Shown: positions 1 through 7,950 of the stretch, piece by piece | Layout of the letters: every line of letters begins with the position of its first letter | Numbering within the stretch: the stretch's first letter is position 1 | DNA from: Turritopsis dohrnii | Lineage: Eukaryota; Cnidaria; Hydrozoa; Anthoathecata; Oceaniidae | DNA: 64,000 bases | NCBI GenBank assembly: GCA_027922465.2 | Contig: BQMF02000336.1 | Span: 1 to 64,000 of the forward strand | Reading direction: 5' to 3' | Made by a program: the position numbers and the translations under genes | The notes under the pieces: model-generated | Database searches by the model: none | Told to the model about the DNA's origin: nothing | The model's input: the letters and a program-made list of their open reading frames with translations, nothing else

Positions 1-31
1 CTATTGTACTCTCTCATTGCATCATTTAGCT

Positions 32-271
32 CTACGAATTTAGTCTCAGCCTTCTTTTCGAGCATAGTTGTTTATTGATGAAATCGATCCTTTCCTGTCG
101 TTTTTGCTGCCATTCAATCTGTGCTTTTTGTAATTTTTCTATGGCTAAATCATGACGTTTTCTTTCCTTATCGATTCTGTCTTTGGATAAACTTGAAAAC
201 AGATAGCTTGATCCTGTGAAAGCCAAAGCGTTAGCTAAAGCTCCACCTAACATCATTGCGATAGAAGCCAT
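32..271 (-). CDS. Small conserved PLV-type protein, frameshifted near the left edge
   Basis: The 79-residue reading frame starts at 271 with an Ala/Gly-rich hydrophobic stretch (MASIAMMLGGALANALAF) followed by a highly charged Lys/Arg/Glu/Gln helix-like region. I recall the same layout in small uncharacterised proteins found beside capsid genes in cnidarian genomes; no function is known to me. The last residues before the stop at 32 change character abruptly, while another frame stays open from about base 60 to base 1 with the charged composition of the family. A single-base slip near 60-70 has therefore probably broken the gene, or it is a sequence error. The gene runs off the window. Its start lies 3 bp from the stop of the upstream neighbour, as in a polycistronic or tightly packed viral cluster. 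Confidence 0.55.
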   Translation of the reverse strand: MASIAMMLGGALANALAFTGSSYLFSSLSKDRIDKERKRHDLAIEKLQKAQIEWQQKRQERIDFINKQLCSKRRLRLNS

Positions 272-273
272 AT

Positions 274-405
274 TTAGATATTGATATTTTCAGGTAAAAT
301 CTTTTGTTTGATTAAGTAGTCCTTTGTCACTTCACTAGCGGCGATAATGGCAACTAGTTTTCCCGTATCTTCCAAGTCAAACTTTTGAATTGAAGGAGGT
401 GTCAT
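274..405 (-). CDS. 43-residue conserved PLV-type small protein
   Basis: This short frame opens with ATG at 405 and stops at 274, two bases before the next gene starts. It encodes 43 residues beginning MTPPSIQKFDLEDTGKLVAI. The N-terminal pattern (MxPP..xKFDLEDTGKL) followed by a small Ala/Ile-rich helix matches my memory of a tiny protein repeatedly found beside capsid genes in cnidarian PLV-like loci. It overlaps the 3' end of the gene ending at 377 by 29 bp in another frame. The function is unknown; the size and the helix suggest a minor virion or membrane-associated protein (inference). Confidence 0.55.
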   Translation of the reverse strand: MTPPSIQKFDLEDTGKLVAIIAASEVTKDYLIKQKILPENINI

Positions 406-562
406 TTTCAACACCTTTTTTTACAAGCATAGAGTAGCCGATAGCGAGTGCCGATATGACTGATGCGTGATATAAATCGTTGACGATATTTTTCTTGTCC
501 ATGTTTGTTACATATATTGCGAGATTATATATAGCGTTATTTATCCTTTTATTCCATTTCAT
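377..562 (-). CDS. Small putative membrane protein of the PLV cluster
   Basis: 61 residues from ATG at 562. A basic N-terminal half (MKWNKRINNAIYNL) is followed by a hydrophobic segment (ASVISALAIGYSMLV) that could cross a membrane. It lies on the same strand as, and between, the other small cluster genes, and its tail overlaps the start of the 43-residue gene. I do not recognise a named family. The tight spacing and shared strand are the main reasons to call it real. Confidence 0.45.
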   Translation of the reverse strand: MKWNKRINNAIYNLAIYVTNMDKKNIVNDLYHASVISALAIGYSMLVKKGVENDTSFNSKV

Positions 563-585
563 GTTTATTGATTTTCACTGGTATT

Positions 586-894
586 TTAGATTTTTGTGGA
601 AGGGGGGGTGGATGGTGACCCACGGGGTAATATTTGCTCTTTCTTTTTATACATAAAATAAGTAAATCCACCAACTAAACCGAGAGCTATTATTCCACCT
701 ACACCATAGGTGTAGTTCATAGGTTGTTCATTTCGTTTGGTGAGAGAGGCCTCAGGCTTCTCCATTTCTTTTTGAGGTGACACTTGTTTTAATTGTTCTC
801 GTTTTTTACGGTTGTATTCCGCCAACTTCTTACCCGCTTCAACCTTTTTTGGGTTCTTCGTTGTCACTTGAATGGGAGTCTGTTCTTCTGACAT
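586..894 (-). CDS. Single-pass membrane protein of the PLV cluster
   Basis: 102 residues from ATG at 894. The N-terminal half is strongly basic and polar (around KNPKKVEAGKKLAEYNRKKR). A clear transmembrane segment follows at roughly residues 63-82 (YGVGGIIALGLVGGFTYFMY), then a short Lys/Pro/Ser-rich tail. A basic head before a single glycine-rich TM helix is typical of small virion membrane proteins. I recall similar sequences next to capsid genes in cnidarian genomes. It overlaps the 3' end of the next upstream gene by 56 bp. Confidence 0.6.
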   Translation of the reverse strand: MSEEQTPIQVTTKNPKKVEAGKKLAEYNRKKREQLKQVSPQKEMEKPEASLTKRNEQPMNYTYGVGGIIALGLVGGFTYFMYKKKEQILPRGSPSTPPSTKI

Positions 895-1483
895 TTTTAT
901 TATCTGCTGTATTTATATTATCATCGGATTTATTTAAATTTCTTTCATTGATATAATACCTCCCGGTAATAAGTCCCACACTGAGTGGTGCTAATAATGA
1001 GCCAAATTTATAATATAAGTCACATGTAAATCTTTGAAGTGCAGAGTTTAAGAAGGGGTCAGTTTCCAGGTCATTGCTCAGCGCATCTTGATTGTTTATT
1101 CCTAACGTTGCACAAGCTCCCATGGAATAAATGCGTATCAGTGATTTCCCCAAGGATTTTACCATTTGACCTGATAGTTTAGCCTCGTAGATACTAAAAA
1201 GTTTTTCTACCTCTTCATCTTTGAGTTTGTTAATCTGTTCTTCCGTGTACATTTTCCCTAAGTATAGCTTGCTATTTCCAGTTAAGACACACTCGAGCAA
1301 TTTTTGCCTTTTACCATCTGAAGGTGGAAATTCACCCGGAACATCATAACTCTGGTTGATTAAATTATCGATCGCTGTTTCCGCCATTTTTATTAGGGAG
1401 AGGTATTTTTTTAATACAGAATAAAAGTAAAATAGCGAGACCAGCAGTATGCTTAATAACATGAAGTTGACATATTCTATCAT
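839..1483 (-). CDS. Conserved PLV-type structural-cluster protein with N-terminal TM segment
   Basis: 214 residues if started at 1483; an alternative ATG at 1387 gives 182 residues. The long form adds a very hydrophobic segment (FMLLSILLVSLFYFYSVL) that would be a membrane anchor. The short form begins MAETAIDNLI, which fits my memory of the family start better, so the start is undecided. The core carries the distinctive stretches AKLSGQMVKSLGKSLI and SALQRFTCDLYYKFGS and a C-terminal hydrophobic SLLAPLSVGLI segment. This protein is widespread beside capsid genes in cnidarian genomes as I remember it, with no assigned function. The tail is hydrophilic and overlaps the next gene. Confidence 0.65.
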   Translation of the reverse strand: MIEYVNFMLLSILLVSLFYFYSVLKKYLSLIKMAETAIDNLINQSYDVPGEFPPSDGKRQKLLECVLTGNSKLYLGKMYTEEQINKLKDEEVEKLFSIYEAKLSGQMVKSLGKSLIRIYSMGACATLGINNQDALSNDLETDPFLNSALQRFTCDLYYKFGSLLAPLSVGLITGRYYINERNLNKSDDNINTADNKNVRRTDSHSSDNEEPKKG

Positions 1484-1523
1484 TTTGTTGTGTTAGTTAT
1501 AATTTTCTTATATTCTCTTATAT

Positions 1524-1871
1524 TCTCTTATAATTTTGTTGAAATTTGTTGTATAAGAGTTTGCTGTCTTCTTATAATTTTGTTGAAATTTGTTGTATAA
1601 GAGTTTGCTGTCTTCTTATAATTTTGTTGAAATTTGTTGTATAAGAGTTTGCTATCTTCTTATAATTTTGTTGAAATTTGTTGTATAAGAGTTTGCTGTC
1701 TTCTTATAATTTTGTTGAAATTTGTTGTATAAGAGTTTGCTATCTTCTTATAATTTTGTTGAAATTTGTTGTATAAGAGTTTGCTATCTTCTTATAATTT
1801 TGTTGAAATTTGTTGTATAAGAGTTTGCTATCTTCTTATAATTTTGTTGTAATTTGTTGTATAAGAGTTTT
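1524..1871. repeat. 44-bp direct tandem repeat, about eight copies
   Basis: A 44-bp AT-rich unit containing TTGTTGTATAAGAGTTTGCT repeats head to tail with period 44: the TTGCT anchor falls at 1561, 1605, 1649, 1693, 1737, 1781 and 1825. Copies differ by one or two bases (GCTGTC versus GCTATC). The array fills the only large gap in the viral module, between the ATPase stop and the next gene start. There are no unique spacers, so it is not CRISPR-like. Confidence 0.95.
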
Positions 1872-1907
1872 GTTACAAGAGTCATGTAACAAATAACGTC
1901 AACCTGT

Positions 1908-2513
1908 TTAACAAATCACGTGCGTTCTTGGGTGTTCCATTCTCATGACTAGGCACGCGTGTTTCCCTCCTTTCAGTTTTTCCTTGACATTTTTCAATTC
2001 TTCTTGCGATTCAATGACATCGTTCTCTTCATGAATGGTGGCTAGATCGTTTCTATCTTTTGGATACCACACATATAAAATTTTAGCTTGCCGTCGTAAA
2101 TTTTTAGGTATAGCCGTGTATGATTGTGTGAGTAACCATAGCGAATGATTTCGATGTCTGCCGCTAATTGCCAACTCGAGCAAAGGCTGTCTCTTTTTGT
2201 CCAATTTTTCATCAGCTATTATATCATCAATCAGAAATAAGGTTTTATATCCAGCACAGAAAAAGTCCATTTTCTTAATATATTCATACAAAGATCCTTC
2301 CGGCTCAATTAAAATCACATAGCTGTCATTCCAGAACCACTTCCGATCTCTGTAAGTCTGATTCCACCTCAAGGTGGGATATATAATCACGATGAAATCA
2401 AAGTGATCAAAGTATTGATTTTCTAATAATTTTACAACACGAACCGTTTTGCCGCACGATGTTGGTCCGACGAATAATGCCGTGTGAGGTTCTTTCATGT
2501 AAAGTGTGTCCAT
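1908..2513 (-). CDS. FtsK/HerA-type genome-packaging ATPase (A32-like)
   Basis: 201 residues from ATG at 2513. A Walker A motif GPTSCGKT sits at about residues 16-23, and a Walker B strand LFLIDDII at about residues 92-99. Past Walker B come a basic segment with RHRNHSLWLLTQSY (the sensor/Q-motif region of A32-like packaging ATPases) and a hydrophilic tail. The size suits PLV, virophage and Maverick ATPases, which pump DNA into capsids. Its start codon lies one base from the stop of the capsid gene, so the two are packed as in a late-gene cluster. The frame is intact with no in-frame stops. Confidence 0.85.
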   Translation of the reverse strand: MDTLYMKEPHTALFVGPTSCGKTVRVVKLLENQYFDHFDFIVIIYPTLRWNQTYRDRKWFWNDSYVILIEPEGSLYEYIKKMDFFCAGYKTLFLIDDIIADEKLDKKRQPLLELAISGRHRNHSLWLLTQSYTAIPKNLRRQAKILYVWYPKDRNDLATIHEENDVIESQEELKNVKEKLKGGKHACLVMRMEHPRTHVIC

Positions 2514-2514
2514 T

Positions 2515-3831
2515 TTAATATAATGCAGACATAAATTCTCCGTTTTGAATATTTAATTGAGCGTCCATTATTAGATATATATATGCGTTTAAGTTTCCTG
2601 CAGTTTCAGCGGTCTTTTCAATCTGTAAAGTGATGCCTTCACTCGCATTTTCAATCCTTCGACCGGTCCCATGCAAGGCATTCTCATCAATTGTTCTGAA
2701 ATCTAACCATAGAGCATACTTGTTTGTCAAGTAATCAGAGACTTTTACATCATGTAATCCCAAGCGCTTTCGGTTTTTGCCGACGCTATTATCTTTTGGT
2801 TTTCCTTCAGCAAAATACTTGCAAATCTCATTGTATTGTTCAAACGGCTGCATCCCTTGAGCAAAAAGTTGGTTAGGCTTACCCTCAACGATGACAGATA
2901 CCTTTTTGATCTTTGGATTGTAGAATTTACAGGTTTCTCGTTTGTAGGATTCTTCTTCTTCAAACAGAACTAAGATACCCTTCAAAGAACGGGCAGGTGT
3001 GTTGAATGACCAATTCCACGTTGTGTCTGACTTGTTTACTCTAATTTGTCTGTGCCGCAAAATCCTATCATAGAGCAAAGCCATGTTTTGATATTCAGAA
3101 GCGATTTGTCTAGCCAACGTGGGTTGTGTCACAAGCTCATATTCAAGTGAGATGTTGGATATTTTGTATTTACCGTCTGGGTTTTTTGGTTGACCTGCGG
3201 CAGAAGTTGGAGGGTCAGAATAAATAACTCGGTTATAGTCGTTAAATGTAATCTCGTAGCAAAGCCTATTACCTAAACCCGCTTGATAATATGGGATAGT
3301 ACTATCTAACATCTCAAAGTCGAGTGGAATGACAAACTTGTTTTTATAGGTGTCAGCAATGGCCTTGTCTTCTGCATCAGAGGTGTCTTTATCTGAAGCA
3401 CCAATCCTTAATTTCATACAATTCTCTGTACACCCATCGTCGATGATGATACCCTGTCTTATCGCGTTTGTCTTTTCAAACTTGGTTAACCATAAATCTC
3501 TGTAACACCCAAAAAGATCAAAGTCATCGATACTCAATATCTCGTTACCTTCGAACTTGACAGCCAACTTTTTAACGATAGCTCTCCCAATGTTACTGAC
3601 CAATGTTCTTTTTGAGTCAGCTTTCGATTCGAGTTCAATATCAAAACTTAGATTAGTTGTTCCTGGAATAATAACATCATCGCTACCTAAATTTGGAAAC
3701 CTAACCAATAATAACTGATTTTGATCGATCTCACTCGGATTGTGTGTGACAATTACTTTTTGACGAGAGCCTTTTACACCGCGGGTAGTTCTAAGTGAAC
3801 GTTCTGGATTTAACCTCTTTCCATACTCCAT
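2515..3831 (-). CDS. Major capsid protein, double-jelly-roll type (PLV/Maverick lineage)
   Basis: 438 residues from ATG at 3831, intact. The N-terminal part carries stretches I associate with capsid-like proteins in cnidarian PLV loci: NPSEIDQNQLLLVRFPNLGS, then IGRAIVKKLAVKFEGNEILS and FDLFGCYRDLWLTKFE. The length fits a small double-jelly-roll capsid protein. The family call rests on these patterns plus the neighbours (packaging ATPase on one side, penton-sized protein on the other), not on a structure prediction. There are no introns and no frameshifts, so the insertion may be recent or still under selection. Confidence 0.75.
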   Translation of the reverse strand: MEYGKRLNPERSLRTTRGVKGSRQKVIVTHNPSEIDQNQLLLVRFPNLGSDDVIIPGTTNLSFDIELESKADSKRTLVSNIGRAIVKKLAVKFEGNEILSIDDFDLFGCYRDLWLTKFEKTNAIRQGIIIDDGCTENCMKLRIGASDKDTSDAEDKAIADTYKNKFVIPLDFEMLDSTIPYYQAGLGNRLCYEITFNDYNRVIYSDPPTSAAGQPKNPDGKYKISNISLEYELVTQPTLARQIASEYQNMALLYDRILRHRQIRVNKSDTTWNWSFNTPARSLKGILVLFEEEESYKRETCKFYNPKIKKVSVIVEGKPNQLFAQGMQPFEQYNEICKYFAEGKPKDNSVGKNRKRLGLHDVKVSDYLTNKYALWLDFRTIDENALHGTGRRIENASEGITLQIEKTAETAGNLNAYIYLIMDAQLNIQNGEFMSALY

Positions 3832-3874
3832 TATTAATTATGATATATAATTAATTATTACTTTTTATCTCGTT

Positions 3875-4435
3875 TTAGCGGATGTGCAAAACAACGGTTG
3901 TACCAAGATCTTCTTTTAGCATATTGCCATGCTGATCTGTGAGTTTCAACGTGAGAGAGTGAAATACACCGTTTTTTAATTTTTTGTACTGAGGGTTTTT
4001 AGGCTCAACATGTGTGAAGTCGCTATGTTCAGCCATGTGATAGGTTAGTAAAATATCACTTAGCTTTCCATTCTCAAGATTTTGAGTGTTGTCAAGTTCA
4101 GAGAGATGCAAATTAATTTTGGTTATTTTAGCGAGCTTATTTGTTTTGATTATTTGAGGGTCTTTGTCTAATGAGGTAATTTCTATATCACCTTCTAAAA
4201 AGGCACCTGCTAAAAAGGCATTCAATTCCCTGCTCGTGAATGTTCCTTGAAGTACCGACTTTTCAGCTTTCCCATCAGCAGACGGTTTCAGTTTCAACTT
4301 TGTTTTTATTTCATACGTAACATTGTCTGCAAACATATCAACCAATGCAATTTCTTTTGAGTCATCCATATTTTGAATGGGGTAAGAAAAATAGATTGTC
4401 TTTTCTCCATTTACGACATTTACTGTGATATACAT
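3875..4435 (-). CDS. Putative minor capsid (penton) protein
   Basis: 186 residues when started at the ATG at 4435, which opens MYITVNVVNGEKTIYFSYPI. A longer open frame upstream would read through the divergent promoter and is unlikely. The protein is beta-strand-rich with regular alternation of hydrophobic and polar residues and ends in a strand (TTVVLHIR). This is compatible with the single jelly roll of penton proteins, which close the fivefold vertices. Its position next to the major capsid gene, on the same strand 43 bp upstream, supports the role. Assignment is by size, composition and context. Confidence 0.65.
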   Translation of the reverse strand: MYITVNVVNGEKTIYFSYPIQNMDDSKEIALVDMFADNVTYEIKTKLKLKPSADGKAEKSVLQGTFTSRELNAFLAGAFLEGDIEITSLDKDPQIIKTNKLAKITKINLHLSELDNTQNLENGKLSDILLTYHMAEHSDFTHVEPKNPQYKKLKNGVFHSLTLKLTDQHGNMLKEDLGTTVVLHIR

Positions 4436-4477
4436 TTCTTGTATTAGAGAATAGAGGATTATATTTTTAAATAAATA
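4436..4477. promoter_or_regulatory. 42-bp divergent promoter region
   Basis: Only 42 bp separate the leftward penton-like start codon and the rightward start at 4478. The interval is very AT-rich and contains TATATTTTTAAATAAATA directly before the rightward ATG. Both transcription units must share this space or start inside the neighbouring gene. That is common in compact DNA viruses. Confidence 0.5.
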
Positions 4478-5617
4478 ATGGAGAACATTTTTAAATATGC
4501 TCCCAATGCGCTTTATAAACCAAATGGAGGACAATACCTTCAGATATTGAATTCTAAAGATTTATACAAACAAACAATTATTGTCTCTGAAAATGGTTCT
4601 TTTCCTGCGAGCTTTCCCAATATTTTTACTAATTACAAAATGGATGAAAATGAACAACGAATGAAAATTTGGCAGGAACAACCGTTTAAATTATGGCAAA
4701 CCCAACTCAATTTTGTCACTTGGTGTGCCTCTAGCGCTTGTGGGGTCAGTTCTGAACACCTGAAAGAAGGTCGCTCTACTCCTATGATTAGAGCAGTATA
4801 TCGTTTTCACGTCTATTATCACATTAGACGAATCATTAAGCGTCTGCAGACACCTCTACCTTTTGAAGATAGTTTCAACCAATACGATAATCCTTATAAC
4901 AAAGAAGAGTTTTTAAAAATCTGTAGTGAATATGGTGTCGATTCTGATCCTAAAAAATACAAAGGGCAATATTTTTACAGCTCGTATCAAAAAAGACGTA
5001 GAGACTATCCAACGCCAGGTCTGAGTTATTTCACAGACGACTCCATGACACGATGGATTATAGAAAAATCTAAAGGCTTTACAAAAACAGGTCTTGTAAA
5101 AATTTCAGAGAGTGTTAGAGCATATGCTTATCTTGTTCTTAGTTCACAAGCTTCAGCTCGTTCTTCTATTTTAGGTAATAATTCAAGTGCTTTGACAGCT
5201 CAAAGAGTTTTTATGAACAACTTTGAAGACATTGTTAACCGCAGAGTTGATATTCAAGATGACATTAAACGTTATCAAGATACTTTAAATTACGCTTCAA
5301 GCAAAGTTGATTATTCTGTTGGACAAGGTATTTACATGTTACCTAGTGACATGAATCTAAACATCAAGTCGGGAGTGTCTGGTTATAATAACAAAATTCT
5401 CATATCTAATGACAACTTGATCCTTGAAAGAAATAAAATGATTAATGTTATGCAAGAGCATCATATTTCACCCAAAGTGACTAGCTCTCCAACACAAAAG
5501 AAAGTTCAAACAAGAGTGAGTCAAACAGATTCACTCCCATCTCACGAAGAAGAGAAAATAGCTTTGGTTTTAGCGATTACCACGATGTTTAGTATATGGC
5601 ATTATTATTATTATTGA
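4478..5617 (+). CDS. Conserved PLV structural-cluster protein, tail-anchored
   Basis: 379 residues, the only rightward gene of the module. It contains the distinctive central stretch LWQTQLNFVTWCASSACGVS, which I recall as conserved in uncharacterised proteins beside capsid genes in aquatic-animal genomes. An Arg-rich segment (RAVYRFHVYYHIRRIIKR) follows. The C-terminus has a hydrophilic Ser/Pro/Thr linker and a final hydrophobic segment (IALVLAITTMFSIW) ending in four tyrosines, which suggests tail anchoring in a membrane. No enzymatic motif is visible. The frame is intact. A scrambled copy of its last ~160 bp recurs at 6203. Confidence 0.65.
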   Translation: MENIFKYAPNALYKPNGGQYLQILNSKDLYKQTIIVSENGSFPASFPNIFTNYKMDENEQRMKIWQEQPFKLWQTQLNFVTWCASSACGVSSEHLKEGRSTPMIRAVYRFHVYYHIRRIIKRLQTPLPFEDSFNQYDNPYNKEEFLKICSEYGVDSDPKKYKGQYFYSSYQKRRRDYPTPGLSYFTDDSMTRWIIEKSKGFTKTGLVKISESVRAYAYLVLSSQASARSSILGNNSSALTAQRVFMNNFEDIVNRRVDIQDDIKRYQDTLNYASSKVDYSVGQGIYMLPSDMNLNIKSGVSGYNNKILISNDNLILERNKMINVMQEHHISPKVTSSPTQKKVQTRVSQTDSLPSHEEEKIALVLAITTMFSIWHYYYY

Positions 5618-5626
5618 AAACAAAAC

Positions 5627-5652
5627 TCCCTTAGGAGAACCCCCTAGGGTTT

Positions 5653-5686
<34 letters not shown>

Positions 5687-5712
5687 GATACCCTAGAGGG
5701 TTTTTAATTCAT
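5627..5712. terminator. CTAGGG inverted repeats and (TTG)n run downstream of the viral gene
   Basis: Just after the stop codon come a CCCTAGGG palindrome, a run of about a dozen TTG triplets, and a second imperfect palindrome, CCCTAGAGGG. The two GGGTTTTT-type arms flank the triplet run. This could be a 3'-end or transcription-termination structure, or the decayed end of the integrated element. No matching inverted copy is visible because the other end lies outside the window. Confidence 0.35.
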
Positions 5713-6202
5713 TGTCTTCGATCTAACCGGCACTCCACCCTGGCTTCTCGAATCCACCAGCTCTGAGCTCTACCCCTAGATCTTAGACTATTTGTGTGTG
5801 ACTACTTACGAACTCCGACTACTACGCACGCAATGGCCGTTCATGATCTGTTCGAGTATATTACATCTAGTCACATTGTTTTTCCCGACAACTTTTGGCA
5901 CATTTTGTGGTGAATACCGGGAGCGGACGGCACCATCCAGTTCCAATCTAGCCGCTCCACTAGACCTTCCCTTTCCGGCAGACTCTGTCGCCTGTTCACC
6001 ACAATTTTCAAATTATTCCGCTCTTGGGTTTTATATCATTCATTTAGACCTCAGTGTCTGCTTGTGGTGTCTCTCGGAACGCTATAATTTTCTTCGATTT
6101 GACGGTAACCATCTTTTTATGTTCAAAACAGCTTTTTTGTTATGACTATCTAGCATTTTTTTTTTATTATTTTGATTACATGGTAAGTTTTGATTACATA
6201 AC

Positions 6203-6271
6203 AAAATGATTAATGTTATGCAAGAGAAAATAGCTTTGGTTTTAGCGATTACCATGATGTTTAGTATATGG
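6203..6271 (+). pseudogene. Internally deleted duplicate of the 3' end of the 4478-5617 gene
   Basis: Bases 6203-6226 match the parent at about 5435-5458, and 6223-6271 match the parent at about 5551-5599 with one or two mismatches. About 92 bp between these parts are missing, and the junction falls on a short repeat (AAGAG) present at both deletion edges in the parent. The scrap therefore arose by duplication of the gene's 3' end followed by, or together with, a microhomology-mediated deletion. It has no start codon and cannot encode the protein. Confidence 0.85.
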
Positions 6272-6552
6272 TATATGTATTTCGCTGATCAGCGCATGTA
6301 GTTTGCAATTATAGCCGGCATTGTGGATACATGCTAACACTTCTAAGCCCTGGCGTTTGTTGAATTTCGATCGAAATGACGGTAACCTGAATGTCTCTAT
6401 GGACCAGAGAAACCTGACAGTGATAAATCACCCAGACACAATGCTAACCATTCCGCGATATATTCAACACAACTGCGGGGAAGTGCGCACTTATGCAAGT
6501 TTTACAACCAGAACATGAGAGATCTACAACCGCCGAAGTATATATACTTCCT

Positions 6553-6632
6553 CTCAGACGAACTGCGTGGGGTTCGAACACACGACCTTGTTGTTACAAG
6601 TTAGCGTTCTTATCCACTAGACTACACTGATC
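6553..6632 (-). repeat. tRNA-like sequence with A and B boxes (tRNA pseudogene or SINE head)
   Basis: On the minus strand an A-box-like TAGTCTAGTGG is followed about 40 bases later by a B-box-like GTGTTCGAACCCC. That spacing and order mark an internal RNA polymerase III promoter. The acceptor arm does not pair well, and the T-stem has a mismatch. A working tRNA is therefore unlikely; a tRNA-derived SINE or a decayed tRNA gene fits better. Confidence 0.5.
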
Positions 6633-7655
6633 TGTATGTTATATGTATTGTTAGCTCATTTATGTTATAAAAATGAAACTGCTATAAACTGCTTTTTACT
6701 ACATTTTTATGAGATATTTAATTGTTTACAATTATGAGTAATTTGTGGTTATAATGATAATAATTAAAACTGCTTATGTGTTGTTATGTAATCAAAATAA
6801 CACGTTTCATAACTCGTATCGCGTTATGAAAACAAAGGTCTTAGATGATAATATTAGCTATAGTAGGGAAATTCCCGAAATCATATGATTATGATGATAT
6901 AATTTCTGTCCTAGCATCCGCACTTTCTTATCTCTCGTATATATTTTAGTAAATTGCTGACCTGACAAATTTCCCTAAGATCCATTGATTTCGTGTTTTG
7001 TTAACACACACTTCAAGTAGGGATAACGTCAGCATATCGGAAGGGAGCGAAATGGTCATGCTATAAAGTTTCCGAATAATCATCTTTGCTATCAGGTTTT
7101 GTTATGCGGTTGTAGTTTTTAAAACTTTCTCGTTTTGTTGCCAATGGTCTGTGCAGCTAATTTCACAACTACCTACATAAAGATCAGATGAGCAAAATAA
7201 CTTTTAATATCAGCTGGGGATGTTGGATGTTGCCCCGAAAAATCTCGCTTTCCAGAGGTTGTAGAGAAGCATTGCACTTCGATTTTGATACTTTTTTCAG
7301 ATCTGTTCCGTCCTACAAGAACGCAGTGGGGCGGGGAAGGACAAAATAACAACAATGGTTCAATTTGCCAAATAATGCTTTTTTTTTCTCAGATTGAATT
7401 GTTGTTTTTCTTTCTTCATGATGCACACAATGAAACCAACCATGGCCATATCGGAAATCATACATGTTAGTAATTCAAAAATACAAATGTTTATAAACCA
7501 AACTATGCATGGAGTCATCATAAGGATGTGATCATTGTTTCATATCCAGTAAAATTTCAGAAAATTACAAGAAAAATCAAATACAAAATGGTTAATAGAA
7601 AATTTAAGTTAACTCACAAGTTCAGTTCAATGATTACCCAGATGCAATGTGAGTA

Positions 7656-7950
7656 TACCGTATTTCCTTTAATAAACGTCGCTCTCTATTAAGCGCAGCA
7701 CTTATACCTTAACATTTGTATTTAGCGTCACCCTCTATATAAAGTTAATTAACAACTGAATTGAACAATTGAATACAATCTTTCGAAACGTTGTTTAAAA
7801 AAAACATTGTTCTTTAAAATCTGTTTTTGTCACATTTTTCATTTTGTAATAACAGCCGCCTTGTAATGAACGCCGCTCTCTATTAAACGCGACATCCAAA
7901 TGCTGGAATTTGTGATAAGCGCCGCAGCGTTTATTAGAGGAAGTGAGGTA
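7656..7950. mobile_element. MITE, TACCGTATTTCC family (copy 1)
   Basis: The left end TACCGTATTTCCTTTAATAA and the right end (inverted) share the pattern TACCnnATTnCCTCTAATAAACGC. The interior is full of scattered AACGCCGC/CTCTATTAA motifs in both orientations. Two more copies lie at 36615-37113 and about 43900-44014. It is non-coding, with TA at both ends, compatible with a mariner-type TA target. Confidence 0.8.

Larger units (their letters stand above)
5720..7655. other. Non-coding region right of the viral module
   Basis: Apart from the duplicated viral scrap (6203-6271) and the tRNA-like sequence (6553-6632), I see no supportable gene. The open frames at 5792-6145 and 6321-6518 have no recognisable motifs and no coding-like composition. 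Confidence 0.5.

Noticed and set aside
1524..1871. CRISPR-like array
   Set aside because: The 44-bp units abut directly with no unique spacers, and the context is a eukaryotic viral element.
2745..2963. 72-residue minus-strand ORF inside the capsid gene
   Set aside because: It lies fully within the capsid gene in another frame; a shadow frame.
1..5617. Viral module as contamination or a free virus
   Set aside because: It is contiguous with typical host repeats and carries a nearby duplicated scrap of its own gene, which favours integration. A misassembly cannot be fully excluded without reads.
5792..6145. 117-residue ORF right of the viral module
   Set aside because: No motif, no coding-like composition and no link to the cluster; treated as a chance frame.
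6553..6632. Functional tRNA gene
   Set aside because: A and B boxes are present but the acceptor stem does not pair and the anticodon arm is irregular.
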